Below the pieces are notes generated by a model. It had not been told where the DNA came from and made no database searches. It worked only from the letters and a program-made list of their open reading frames with translations. Positions 27,393-36,479 of a stretch of 64,000 nt of DNA are shown here, in pieces. The first letter of the stretch is position 1; each line of letters opens with the position of its first letter. The DNA lies in NCBI RefSeq assembly GCF_011170065.1, contig NZ_BLLH01000001.1:186001-250000 (forward strand), given 5' to 3'. This DNA is from Pseudolactococcus insecticola. Lineage in GTDB: Bacteria > Bacillota > Bacilli > Lactobacillales > Streptococcaceae. The translations under genes were made by a program, and so were the position numbers.

Positions 27393-28847
27393 ATGAAAAA
27401 TGTTCTATTAGTAGGAGGAACAGGGGCGATTGGGCAGTATTTATCGCCATTCCTCGTAAAAGAAGGATTTACGGTTTATATCACATCACGTTCAGAAAGA
27501 AAAAGTAATGATAAAAACGTTATCTATCTCCAAGGTAATGGTAAGGATTTAGCTTGGCTTGAGAAACTTTCGGCTGACTATAAGTTCATATCTATCGTAG
27601 ATTTTATGATGTACTCGTCTGACGAATTTAAGGAACGGTATGAAAAACTCTTGACTCTGAGTAAACAATATTTTTTCCTGAGTAGTTACCGTGCGTTGGC
27701 TGATGAGACAGCATATATAACTGAGGAATCACCGAGGAAATTAGATGTTCTAGATAAATATCCAGAATTTTCTGCTGATACCTATGGGATTCGAAAAGCT
27801 GAAGAAGAAGAGTTATTGCATAATGCGTCAACTCAAAATTGGACGATTCTACGGCCCTCAATGACTTTTTCAAGAGGAAGATTTCAATTTGGTGCTAGTG
27901 ATAATAACGATGTTCTACGAACAACTCGTGGTGGTGGTATCATCTTATCAGATCAGATGATCAATCAATCTACAACTTTGGTTTATGGAAAAGATGTCGC
28001 CTTGATGATTTCAAAATTAGTTGATAATCAGCGTGCTATTGGACAAGTATTTAATGTTGTCACTTCGGAAAGCCATACGTGGCAAGAGGTTTCTGATATT
28101 TATCATAAAGTCTTTGGGCTAAAACTAAAAACAGTCTTACCCAATCAAGACTATGTTGCTCTCACTAAGTTAGAAGGAGCAATGATAGATAGGGTCTTGT
28201 CCAGAAAGTTTGATAATTCTAAGTTATTAGATGTAACAGGACTTAAGGAATCTGATTTTCATTCATTGGCTGATGGGTTAACAGAAGCATGGCACGAGAC
28301 TGATTTTGAGAGATTTTTCATGGCTAGAAGAAATTGGGAATATGAGGCGAAAGTCGATTTTCTAACGGATACTAGACAAAATTTAGACAGGGTATCACTG
28401 AGGAGTAAGATTATTTATTTCGATACGCTTGCTAAACTTGGCAAAGTTGATGATTTTTATGTACGTGAATCAAATGGCTACTGGCAAGCATCTCAGCTTG
28501 ATAATCACCTTAAGTTACATCGAACAAAAAAAGATAGCAGTGGTCCAGACAATAGATGGATAAGTCTAAAAATTGGTGACAGCATCAGATTGAAAAAAGG
28601 ATTTAATTATCTGCTAAGCTTATCAATTTCATCTACTATTGAGACTGAGTTTACACCATTTTTTCATGTCAGAACGGGAAGTATACAGTCCTTAGATAGA
28701 CAAAAGATAAATAAGGATGATAAGAATCAGCTAAAAATAAACTTCAAAGCTAACTCGGATGATTTCACAGATTTAGCATTTACTGCGACTGATTTTATTG
28801 AGTCTGGTGATTTAATTATTGAATCAATTAGTATAGATCCAGAATAA
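27393..28847 (+). CDS. SDR-type NAD(P)-dependent protein with C-terminal beta domain
   Basis: A 484-residue protein. Residues 1-310 form an extended SDR (NmrA/isoflavone-reductase-like) Rossmann domain with GGTGAIGQYL at the N-terminus and YGIRK as a possible YxxxK catalytic pair. The remaining 170 residues look like a carbohydrate-binding beta-sandwich. ATG 27393 is chosen over 27342 because AAGGTG precedes it at the right distance and the Rossmann strand then starts immediately. Directly downstream of the MenD fusion, it may reduce or epimerise that enzyme's product. Confidence 0.8.
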   Translation: MKNVLLVGGTGAIGQYLSPFLVKEGFTVYITSRSERKSNDKNVIYLQGNGKDLAWLEKLSADYKFISIVDFMMYSSDEFKERYEKLLTLSKQYFFLSSYRALADETAYITEESPRKLDVLDKYPEFSADTYGIRKAEEEELLHNASTQNWTILRPSMTFSRGRFQFGASDNNDVLRTTRGGGIILSDQMINQSTTLVYGKDVALMISKLVDNQRAIGQVFNVVTSESHTWQEVSDIYHKVFGLKLKTVLPNQDYVALTKLEGAMIDRVLSRKFDNSKLLDVTGLKESDFHSLADGLTEAWHETDFERFFMARRNWEYEAKVDFLTDTRQNLDRVSLRSKIIYFDTLAKLGKVDDFYVRESNGYWQASQLDNHLKLHRTKKDSSGPDNRWISLKIGDSIRLKKGFNYLLSLSISSTIETEFTPFFHVRTGSIQSLDRQKINKDDKNQLKINFKANSDDFTDLAFTATDFIESGDLIIESISIDPE

Positions 28848-28908
28848 GGTATTTGGCAAAAAAAGAGCGGTCAAGCAAAATCTAATAGTGTAAGGATAAA
28901 ACAACAAA

Positions 28909-29274
28909 ATGAAAAAAGTAATCGGAACGATTGTCACCGCAATTATTGCTCTAATAATAGGGCTGGTTGTTGGAAGCAAGTTTTTGAGTAATAGAGAGTC
29001 TGATGCTGTTCAGGCTGTTGCAAGTGGACATTATACTGTAAAAGCAAGGTGGTCTTGGACTAGTTTGGATGTATCTGGCGATACATGGACACTAGATGGC
29101 AAGCGGAAATATAATGTTGTTGCAACGGGCAGGAATATGGTCGTACTTCAAGAAGAAAAGAAAGACACTGTGACGACTTATAAAGTACTTAAAGCGAATA
29201 AGAAAATTGACCTATATACTATTACAGATAAAGGGATAACAAAAAAAGTTCAAGCAACATTAAATGTTAAATAG
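28909..29274 (+). CDS. Small membrane-anchored extracytoplasmic protein, unknown function
   Basis: A 121-residue protein with one N-terminal membrane segment (about residues 4-27, a basic MKK start followed by an uninterrupted hydrophobic run) and an exported domain of about 90 residues rich in Lys, Thr and Val. The segment lacks an obvious signal-peptidase site, so it is probably an anchor. I do not recognise the domain. It sits between the SDR gene and glf and overlaps neither, but spacing suggests one transcript. Confidence 0.65.
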   Translation: MKKVIGTIVTAIIALIIGLVVGSKFLSNRESDAVQAVASGHYTVKARWSWTSLDVSGDTWTLDGKRKYNVVATGRNMVVLQEEKKDTVTTYKVLKANKKIDLYTITDKGITKKVQATLNVK

Positions 29275-29284
29275 GGAGAATAAA

Positions 29285-30415
29285 ATGAAACACAACACAA
29301 AAAATTATGATTACCTGATCGTTGGTGCTGGGCCGTTTGGTGCGATTTTTGCGCATGAGGCGGCTAGCCGTGGCAAACGTAGCTTAATTATAGAGCGTCG
29401 CAGTCATATTGCGGGTAACATGTATACGCACAAGGAAAATGGCATCAATGTGCATGATTACGGTGCACACATTTTCCATACGGATAACAAAGTTGTCTGG
29501 GATTATATCAACCAATTTACCGAGTTTAACGGCTATATCAACCAGGTTGTCGCAAACTACAAAGGCGATTTGTATAATCTACCATTTAACATGAATACCT
29601 TTTATCAAATGTGGGGTGTGAAGACGCCGGCTGAAGCGCAGGCAAAAATAGCAGAACAGCGTGAAGCTGCGGGCATTTCAGGCACACCAAAAAACCTTGA
29701 AGAACAGGCGATTTCGCTGATTGGTACAGACATTTACGAAAAACTGATCAAAGGCTACACTGAGAAACAATGGGGTCGCAAGGCGACTGAGTTACCTAGT
29801 TTTATCATTCGCCGCTTGCCAACGCGTTTTATCTATGATAATAACTATTTCAACCACCGCTATCAAGGCGTGCCGGTCGATGGTTACACAGCGATTTTTG
29901 ATAAAATGCTTGACAGTGATTTGATTGACGTGCAGCTTGACACAGACTTCTTTGCGGATAAAGAAGCGTATCTATCAGAGTTTCCACGGATTGTCTACAC
30001 GGGCATGATTGACCAATTTTTTGATTATAAATTTGGTGAGTTAGAATATCGTAGCGTACGTTTTGAGTCAGAAACATTGCCGACAGATAATGCGCAAGGC
30101 AACTCAGTAATCAACTACACCGATGCTGAAACGCCGTTCACACGTGTCATGGAATGGCGCCATTTTGACCAAAAAGGTGATGATGATGTGACGATTTTGA
30201 CGCGTGAATACCCGCAGGACTGGGATCGCACGAAAGAAGCGTATTATCCAGTGAATGACCATAAAAACTCTGAACTTTTCCGTCAGTACAAGCATGAGGC
30301 AGATCAGGTTGACAATGTCATCATGGGTGGTCGTTTGGGAAATTATCAGTACTACGACATGGATATGGTCTTTCATGCCGCGTTAGTTGCAGTGGAGAAG
30401 GAATTTGGCGAGTAA
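29285..30415 (+). CDS. glf: UDP-galactopyranose mutase
   Basis: Interconverts UDP-galactopyranose and UDP-galactofuranose with reduced FAD. The 376-residue length is typical. The N-terminus has the FAD-binding GAGPFGAIFAHEAA and ERRSHIAGNMY; IHDYGAHIFHT-like DYGAHIFHTDN, WGRKATELP and the C-terminal GGRLGNYQYYDMD are diagnostic. ATG 29285 (GGGAGAA upstream) is chosen over an earlier start inside the preceding gene. It implies that the polymer made by this locus contains galactofuranose. Last gene before two terminators. Confidence 0.96.
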   Translation: MKHNTKNYDYLIVGAGPFGAIFAHEAASRGKRSLIIERRSHIAGNMYTHKENGINVHDYGAHIFHTDNKVVWDYINQFTEFNGYINQVVANYKGDLYNLPFNMNTFYQMWGVKTPAEAQAKIAEQREAAGISGTPKNLEEQAISLIGTDIYEKLIKGYTEKQWGRKATELPSFIIRRLPTRFIYDNNYFNHRYQGVPVDGYTAIFDKMLDSDLIDVQLDTDFFADKEAYLSEFPRIVYTGMIDQFFDYKFGELEYRSVRFESETLPTDNAQGNSVINYTDAETPFTRVMEWRHFDQKGDDDVTILTREYPQDWDRTKEAYYPVNDHKNSELFRQYKHEADQVDNVIMGGRLGNYQYYDMDMVFHAALVAVEKEFGE

Positions 30416-30450
30416 TAGAGAGCCAACTCTGCTAGGTTAGTTAGTAGAAG

Positions 30451-30479
30451 ATTGTATGAGGAAACTCATACAATTTTTT
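30451..30479 (+). terminator. Terminator of the wall-polymer locus
   Basis: Perfect 10-bp stem ATTGTATGAG / CTCATACAAT with a GAAA loop followed by TTTTTT. Confidence 0.92.
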
Positions 30480-30484
30480 GCATC

Positions 30485-30517
30485 AAAAAAACAAGTGAGC
30501 AGGGTCACTTGTTTTTT
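30485..30517. terminator. Bidirectional terminator between glf and the GH6-like gene
   Basis: 13-bp stem AAAAAACAAGTGA with its complement and a 6-base loop; serves the leftward gene and backs up the first terminator. Confidence 0.88.
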
Positions 30518-30543
30518 GGGGGAAAGAAATTTTTATTTCAGAG

Positions 30544-32358
30544 TCATGGCAAAGCAATGGTGTCAGAACTGTGTGTTGCTGTTGTTAGTGCTTTTAAGCT
30601 ATCGTAAGGGCTTGCGTTGTTATCATATTGCGGTCTACCAAAATATAGGTAACCATCTACATAGGTCTGTGCAGCAGCTCTATAAGCATTAGCAGTTGCT
30701 GTTGTCCCTTTGATTGCATTTCCTACTTGGTAAGTTGGTGGGACACCAAGTGCTGAAAGGTAATTACCATTTTTAAGTTTTTGATCATCATAGCTAGCGC
30801 CACCTGTGCCGTTACCTATAGCAGGAATAGCACCTAATTGTAAGTTTGTCCACTCATAATTAGTATAGCCACGACCTGAAGCATATCCATTGTCAGCGGT
30901 GTCTATGACAGCTTTTTTATTTTTAATACCTGCAGAACTTAGGAGGTTAGAAATATCTTTGGCATAGCTGATATTGTCAGCAGTACCATCAAAGTGAGTC
31001 GCACCAAGGGCGAAACCACGTGCATTTTGGATGCCAACAGATTTCAAAAACGCAACGGCATTATTGGCCCCTTTTCGAGTACCGGTCCAATCATCTAACC
31101 AATCGGCTGAACCCGCATCAATATAGATTGCATTTTTGAGACCTGCATTTTTGATGCCTGTAGAGAGTGTTGCAACTGCATTTTTGACTAAAGTTTTACG
31201 TGTCGCAGCGTCTTTGTAGGTCGTACCAGCAAGCATAGCAGCGTCTGGTTCCATGATGATCGCAACGTTTTTGGCACCTGATCTTGCAATCACTTTTGTA
31301 ACGCCTGAGATCCAATCAACATATTTTGTTTTTTCAGCAGCTGTTAGGGCGCGTGTTGTGTTTTCACCTCCAGCAACTGAATAGATACCAAAGAGTGAGA
31401 TTTGAACAAGCGCATTTTTATCACTAGCTGTCAACTGTGCGATATAACGTTCTAGATTATCGGTATATTGGGTTGCTGAAGCGAGTGTACCATTTTTGTC
31501 TACACCTGAGTTTTGAGGTGTGAAGAAGATAGATCGTGGTTGACTAACAAATTTATTGAGCTGTACTTTTTGAGCAGCAGTCAAGGCAGTATTGTTTTCG
31601 TATTCATCGATAACACCCCCCGCTTGTGTGGTATTACTGAGTGAATTTCCAGGGCGTTGATAAGGGTTATCCCAGAAGCCATTATTGACTGCCCAGACAG
31701 GAACAGCAAGTGGATTGTCACTGTTTGTTGAGTAAGCATTACCAGAAATTGTCTTGTTTTTTATATCGCTATAGATATAAGTTCCGCCAGGTTTATTACC
31801 ATTTGCAGGATTATTACTTTTTAATTTTATTGCTTGTTTTTTAGGATTGGTAACAGTTGGGAAGGTAAAGGTTTTAATACCATACCAGCCGATACCTTCA
31901 TTTCTCCAGCCTGCTTTTACAAGCATGTTTTGTTCTGCAAGATTTGCCGTGTAGTTATGGCTACCAGCCTTTGCATTTGGATTATAGGCCCGATAAAGTG
32001 GGACAGCTTTGGTATCAGATGAATACCAACCAATCCCTTCGTAACGCCAGCCTGCTTTTACAAGCATGTTTTTTTCAGCAGAACTGACAGTATAATGGTG
32101 GTCTCCTGCATTTTTGTTGTAAAGACGATAAACTGGTGCGCTGGATTTTTGTGGTGCTGTCCAGCCAATTCCTTCATATCTCCAGCCAACTTTGGCGAGT
32201 GAATTTTTTTCATTTATGTTCGCTGTATAAAAATGTTCGCCACTATTTGGGTTATACAGACGATACATGCCCTGACTACCAGAGTCTGCTGCATGAGCAG
32301 ATATTGCACCACCGAACAGTGTAGTCGCAACAACAACACCTAAAATTGCTTTTTTCAT
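30544..32358 (-). CDS. Secreted glycoside hydrolase family 6-like protein with three N-terminal DUF5648-type repeats
   Basis: A 604-residue precursor. The signal peptide (basic start, hydrophobic core, AHA-A cleavage site near residue 24) is followed by three repeats of about 45 residues (YRLYNPNSGEHFYTAN..., each ending in GWRYEGIGW), then a catalytic-like domain with GH6 landmarks: IIMEPDAAML (the acid Asp position), IYIDAGSADWL, GFALGATHFDGTADNISY and VIDTADNGY. The usual RDC segment with the assisting Asp is not evident (LFGIYSVAGGEN lies there). GH6 enzymes cleave beta-1,4-glucan. ATG 32358 has GAGG upstream. Substrate is uncertain. Confidence 0.75.
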   Translation of the reverse strand: MKKAILGVVVATTLFGGAISAHAADSGSQGMYRLYNPNSGEHFYTANINEKNSLAKVGWRYEGIGWTAPQKSSAPVYRLYNKNAGDHHYTVSSAEKNMLVKAGWRYEGIGWYSSDTKAVPLYRAYNPNAKAGSHNYTANLAEQNMLVKAGWRNEGIGWYGIKTFTFPTVTNPKKQAIKLKSNNPANGNKPGGTYIYSDIKNKTISGNAYSTNSDNPLAVPVWAVNNGFWDNPYQRPGNSLSNTTQAGGVIDEYENNTALTAAQKVQLNKFVSQPRSIFFTPQNSGVDKNGTLASATQYTDNLERYIAQLTASDKNALVQISLFGIYSVAGGENTTRALTAAEKTKYVDWISGVTKVIARSGAKNVAIIMEPDAAMLAGTTYKDAATRKTLVKNAVATLSTGIKNAGLKNAIYIDAGSADWLDDWTGTRKGANNAVAFLKSVGIQNARGFALGATHFDGTADNISYAKDISNLLSSAGIKNKKAVIDTADNGYASGRGYTNYEWTNLQLGAIPAIGNGTGGASYDDQKLKNGNYLSALGVPPTYQVGNAIKGTTATANAYRAAAQTYVDGYLYFGRPQYDNNASPYDSLKALTTATHSSDTIALP

Positions 32359-32476
32359 ATTAAACCTCATCTTTCTATAGATATAGTATATCATGTATCT
32401 TTAGAAAGATTACATTAAATAGGAGATTTTGTCACATTTTTGACTAAAATGACACTTCATTGCGCTTCACTCTTTA

Positions 32477-32512
32477 TTGTGAAAATGACAAAAATTTGAT
32501 AAAATAAGGCTA
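32477..32512 (+). promoter_or_regulatory. Promoter giving a probable leaderless mRNA
   Basis: TTGTGA (32477-32482), 17-base spacer, extended TGATAAAAT (-10 at 32500-32505), then 6 bases and the ATG at 32512. Confidence 0.6.
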
Positions 32513-33879
32513 TGAAAAAAAGAATGGTAGTGATAGGGTCACAAGTATCCACAGGCCTTATCGAGAATGAAAAGGCAAGTTTTCTATTTGACTTAGTTGA
32601 TGTACAATCTGATGTCTCAATCATATCATTGATGTCAGAGGTTATAGACTATGATCACAAAAAAATAAATAGTAATCAGTCGCTTCTAGACAGATCTCAG
32701 CTGTTAAGTGAATTAAACAAAGATGGTTTGAATAATTTAATAGCTGTTCAACCAGATATTATCATGTTAGATTTTGCTGCTGATATATACTGGGGAGTTA
32801 TCCAAACTGAGTCGGGTAGTTATCTAACAAACATAGAGAAGCGCTACTCAGAAGATACTGTATTTGAGTCTATAAAGATTGCGGATGAATTGCATGTCAC
32901 GAGTGATTATGACAATTATAGTGCACTGTGGATAGCGTCGTTTGATCGTTTTATGGGATTTGTTCAGACATATCTGCCAGGAACTCAAGTAATCATCAAT
33001 AAATCTAAATTTTCTTTGCAACTTAAATCTGAATTGACAGGGAATATTTACGAAGCTGCTAATAAAAAAACATTAGATATTTATAATAAAATTTGGAATC
33101 TGTTTGATGACTATGCGATAAGTGAATTCAATGTGATTGGTATTGAAGAAATACCGCGTTTTACTAATTATGAGGAATCTAGTGAAGCAGTTGATTATTT
33201 CGCTTTCGACAAAGATTATTATAGCTCATTACTTGATAAGCTTGTCAATATTGCATACCCTAATTTAAATTTGGCTATTTCTTCAGATCTTTCGGAAGAA
33301 AGTTTATCCGATGTCGAAACGAGTCATATTAAAGTAAATAAGGCATCACAAAATTGGAATCTAGTTCGTAATTCTGATTTTTTGGACGGACTTGATTTTT
33401 GGGAGGATGTTACTGGAGAATATTTAGTAAAAGATGGTTTACTAGAAATTAATAGGAAGTCAAAGTCTTCAACAAAGCTAGAAAGTGCCCCAATTGCCAT
33501 CGCTAATACGATGTATCGACTAGCTTTTGATGTTTGGGTTGAGGATGTTTTTGACCTACCAGGGAACGATCTTATCTTCTTTGCAAGGACATTTCCTGAT
33601 AAAGTGTCTAATGATCCAAAATTTATTATTGATAGTCTGGGATTTCATGCTAAAAAAGAAAATTTGACTTCTGGCAAGTGGCGGCATCTTGAAATTGATC
33701 TGAAAGCCGAAGGAAATTATATACGCATTGGATCATTACTACGTGGTAATGCACACATTAAATATAAAAATATCGGCCTATATGTTGTTCCTGAGGAAAT
33801 TGAGACAGATGATAATGAAGTAGTTGAGAAAGAAAATTTGTTTGAGAAGCTATTACGTCCTTTGAAAAAAAATAACTAA
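32512..33879 (+). CDS. DUF6270-like protein with C-terminal beta-sandwich domain
   Basis: A 455-residue cytoplasmic protein. The first 260 residues resemble DUF6270 (VVIGSQVSTGL start, IIMLDFAADIYWGV, ITSDYDNY-like VTSDYDNY), a family met in polysaccharide loci. The C-terminal 170 residues begin with NLVRNSDFLDGLDFWEDV, the pattern of CBM4/9-like jelly-roll domains. It lies outside the operon, past the GH6-like gene, but probably serves the same surface polymer. The function of the N-terminal family is not known to me. Confidence 0.65.
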   Translation: MKKRMVVIGSQVSTGLIENEKASFLFDLVDVQSDVSIISLMSEVIDYDHKKINSNQSLLDRSQLLSELNKDGLNNLIAVQPDIIMLDFAADIYWGVIQTESGSYLTNIEKRYSEDTVFESIKIADELHVTSDYDNYSALWIASFDRFMGFVQTYLPGTQVIINKSKFSLQLKSELTGNIYEAANKKTLDIYNKIWNLFDDYAISEFNVIGIEEIPRFTNYEESSEAVDYFAFDKDYYSSLLDKLVNIAYPNLNLAISSDLSEESLSDVETSHIKVNKASQNWNLVRNSDFLDGLDFWEDVTGEYLVKDGLLEINRKSKSSTKLESAPIAIANTMYRLAFDVWVEDVFDLPGNDLIFFARTFPDKVSNDPKFIIDSLGFHAKKENLTSGKWRHLEIDLKAEGNYIRIGSLLRGNAHIKYKNIGLYVVPEEIETDDNEVVEKENLFEKLLRPLKKNN

Positions 33880-33886
33880 AATCACC

Positions 33887-33947
33887 AAAAAATCCGAACA
33901 TTGAGGCAGTCATCGTTAGAAACTGTCCGAAAATGTGCGGATTTTTT
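33887..33947 (+). terminator. Long hairpin terminator before fhs
   Basis: AAAAAATCCGAACATT pairs with AATGTGCGGATTTTTT across a 29-base loop; followed by the fhs promoter (TGCTATAAT, -10 at 33960-33965). Confidence 0.75.
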
Positions 33948-34003
33948 GTATTTTTTTGCTATAATTTGGTTAAAGACTAGAAAATAGAAATCGGAGACAC
34001 ATC

Positions 34004-35674
34004 TTGGTAAAATCTGACATCGAAATCGCACAGGCATCTACTATGAAAGTCATCACTGAAATCGCAGCAAAAGCTGGCATTTCAGCTGATGATATTGAAC
34101 AATACGGCAAATACAAGGCAAAAATCACATTTGACGCCATTGATAAATTGCAAAAAAATGAAACGGGTAAATTGATCTTGGTGACAGCAATCAATCCAAC
34201 GCCAGCTGGTGAAGGCAAGTCTACAGTTACTATTGGCTTAGGTGATGCGCTCAATCAGCTGGGTCATAAGACTATGATTGCTTTGCGTGAACCGTCGCTT
34301 GGTCCTGTCATGGGTATCAAAGGTGGCGCAGCGGGTGGTGGCTATGCACAAGTGCTGCCGATGGAAGATATCAACCTGCACTTTACTGGGGATCTGCACG
34401 CCATTACAACGGCAAATAATGCTATCTCAGCGCTTTTGGACAACCACATCCACCAGGGCAATGCGCTCAATATCGACGCGCGCCGTGTGATTTGGAAGCG
34501 TGTGGTTGACTTGAATGACCGTGAGCTGCGCCATATCATCGCAGGTCTTGGCTCGCCAATCAATGGTGTGCCGCGTGAAGATGGGTTTGATATCACGGTT
34601 GCAAGCGAGATTATGGCGGTGTTCTGTCTTGCAACGTCAATCGAAAATCTTAAGGAACGTCTGGCAAAGATCGTGGTTGCCTATACCTATGACAGAACCC
34701 CTGTGACTGTAGGCGACCTTGAGATTCAAGGGGCGATTACCGTTTTGCTTAAGGATGCGCTCAAGCCAAATCTGGTGCAAACGATTGAAGGGACGCCTGC
34801 GTTTGTGCATGGTGGACCATTTGCCAATATCGCACACGGCTGTAACAGCGTGCTTGCAACGACAACGGCGCTCAAAGCTGCGGATTTTACAGTGACTGAG
34901 GCTGGTTTTGGTGCCGACCTTGGTGGTGAAAAATTCCTTGACATCAAAACGCGTGAACTCGGAAAAACGCCTGATGCTGTTGTGATCGTGGCGACTGTAC
35001 GTGCGCTAAAAATGCACGGTGGTGTCGAAAAAAATGGGCTTGACCTTGAAAATATCGCGGCCTTGCAAGCTGGATTTGCCAATCTCAATCGCCATATTGA
35101 TAACATCCAGAGCTATGGTTTACCAGTCGTTGTTGCTATCAATGAGTTTGTGACAGATACTGCAGCTGAAATAACTGCCTTGTCAGAGCTTCTGACGGCT
35201 AAAAACGTTGCCTTTTCACTCACACAAGTCTGGGAAAAAGGTGGTGCTGGTGGGCTTGATTTGGCTGAAAAAATCGTCACAGCCACTGAGAAAAAGCAAG
35301 ATTTCCACTATCTTTATGACTTAGAGTCTGCCATTCCTGAAAAGATTGAAGCGATTGTGACGAAAATCTACGGTGGTAGCTCGGTGTCATTTTCTAACAA
35401 AGCAAAGAATCAAATCGCTGAGTTTGAGCGTAATGGTTGGTCAAATCTGCCGATTTGTATGGCGAAAACGCAATATAGTTTTTCTGACAATCAAAAATTG
35501 CTCGGTGCGCCTGAAGGCTTTGAGATTGCCATTCGCGAGTTGGTGCCAAAACTTGGTGCAGGATTTATCGTTGCACTAACTGGGGACATCATGACCATGC
35601 CAGGGCTTCCAAAAAAACCAGCTGCACTCAATATGGATGTTGATAATGCGGGTAATATCTCAGGTCTGTTCTGA
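34004..35674 (+). CDS. fhs: Formate-tetrahydrofolate ligase
   Basis: ATP-dependent synthesis of 10-formyltetrahydrofolate for purine and formyl-Met synthesis. The 556-residue protein starts with TTG 10 bases after GGAG. The nucleotide-binding [45 protein letters not shown] and the C-terminal [15 protein letters not shown] are diagnostic. It is monocistronic between two terminators. Confidence 0.97.
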   Translation: MVKSDIEIAQASTMKVITEIAAKAGISADDIEQYGKYKAKITFDAIDKLQKNETGKLILVTAINPTPAGEGKSTVTIGLGDALNQLGHKTMIALREPSLGPVMGIKGGAAGGGYAQVLPMEDINLHFTGDLHAITTANNAISALLDNHIHQGNALNIDARRVIWKRVVDLNDRELRHIIAGLGSPINGVPREDGFDITVASEIMAVFCLATSIENLKERLAKIVVAYTYDRTPVTVGDLEIQGAITVLLKDALKPNLVQTIEGTPAFVHGGPFANIAHGCNSVLATTTALKAADFTVTEAGFGADLGGEKFLDIKTRELGKTPDAVVIVATVRALKMHGGVEKNGLDLENIAALQAGFANLNRHIDNIQSYGLPVVVAINEFVTDTAAEITALSELLTAKNVAFSLTQVWEKGGAGGLDLAEKIVTATEKKQDFHYLYDLESAIPEKIEAIVTKIYGGSSVSFSNKAKNQIAEFERNGWSNLPICMAKTQYSFSDNQKLLGAPEGFEIAIRELVPKLGAGFIVALTGDIMTMPGLPKKPAALNMDVDNAGNISGLF

Positions 35675-35757
35675 CGAGTTTGTCTTAAGCTATATGACAA
35701 TTAAATAACAGTCTTGTCAGAGATGTAACAGTTTGACAAGTTAGTTAAGTTCTGATG

Positions 35758-35782
35758 AAAACGCCTTTTGGGGCGTTTTTTT
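35758..35782 (+). terminator. Terminator after fhs
   Basis: AAACGCC / GGCGTTT stem with T-run. Confidence 0.85.
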
Positions 35783-35798
35783 ATGTTAAACTGTAGTT

Positions 35799-36389
35799 AT
35801 GACAAAACATAAAAATAACACAATTAAATCATTAGTAACAGTTGCGATTCTCTTTGCGGGAGGTCTGACATCTGCTGCGAGTGCCGAGTCAATCAACGTG
35901 TCAGACGTCTCAGCAACATTGACCCAACTCACTAAAACCATGGATGATACAGTAAAAATAACAGCAAAAGCGCATGAAACAGCGCAAAAACATGTTGCTC
36001 AGAAAGCAAAAACAGTACCACAAACAGCCAAAGTCGCTGAAAAATCAGCAGCAGAAAAAATCACGGAAACTGCCATGCGCTACCAAGGTGTGCCTTATGT
36101 CTACGGCGGGACAACGCCTACTGGCTTTGACTGCTCAGGATTTACGTCCTATGTGTATCGTGAGGCGCTAGGCAAAGAAATCGGGCGCACGACATGGGCA
36201 CAGATGGGAATGGGGCAGGCGCATAGTACAGCGACAGCTCAGGTCGGCGATGTGCTCGTCTTTTTCGGTGGTAATCATGTGGGTATCTATCTGGGCAATG
36301 GGCAGTTTATCCATGCACCACAACCTGGTATGGCAGTGAGTGTGGCGTCTCTTTCAAGTATGCCTGCAGACTATGCTCTGAGTTTTTAA
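35799..36389 (+). CDS. Secreted NlpC/P60-family cell-wall hydrolase
   Basis: A 196-residue precursor with a signal peptide ending near SAASA-E (residue 29), a helical, Lys/Ala-rich spacer (about 30-85) and a C-terminal NlpC/P60 domain. Catalytic Cys112 lies in GFDCSGFTSYV, the histidine in GNHVGIYLGNG, and a third polar residue in FIHAPQ. Such enzymes cut peptide cross-bridges of peptidoglycan (gamma-D-Glu-diamino acid or similar bonds). TAAACT lies 6 bases before the ATG and no SD is visible, so the mRNA is probably leaderless. Confidence 0.88.
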   Translation: MTKHKNNTIKSLVTVAILFAGGLTSAASAESINVSDVSATLTQLTKTMDDTVKITAKAHETAQKHVAQKAKTVPQTAKVAEKSAAEKITETAMRYQGVPYVYGGTTPTGFDCSGFTSYVYREALGKEIGRTTWAQMGMGQAHSTATAQVGDVLVFFGGNHVGIYLGNGQFIHAPQPGMAVSVASLSSMPADYALSF

Positions 36390-36403
36390 GTAAGACTGAA
36401 ATA

Positions 36404-36426
36404 GGAGACCTCGTGGTCTTTTTTTG
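36404..36426 (+). terminator. Terminator after the NlpC/P60 gene
   Basis: AGACC-TCGT-GGTCT stem followed by seven T. Confidence 0.8.
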
Positions 36427-36479
36427 GTATAATTGAGAAAATGCAGTAAGTAATAGAAGTAGTATAAAAGGAGTTTATC

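Noticed and set aside
30456-30692. Rightward ORF overlapping the two terminators and the GH6-like gene end
   Set aside because: No SD, crosses two strong terminators and is a shadow of the leftward GH6-like gene.
33970-34254. Leftward ORF over the fhs promoter
   Set aside because: Antisense shadow of fhs with atypical composition and no promoter or SD of its own.
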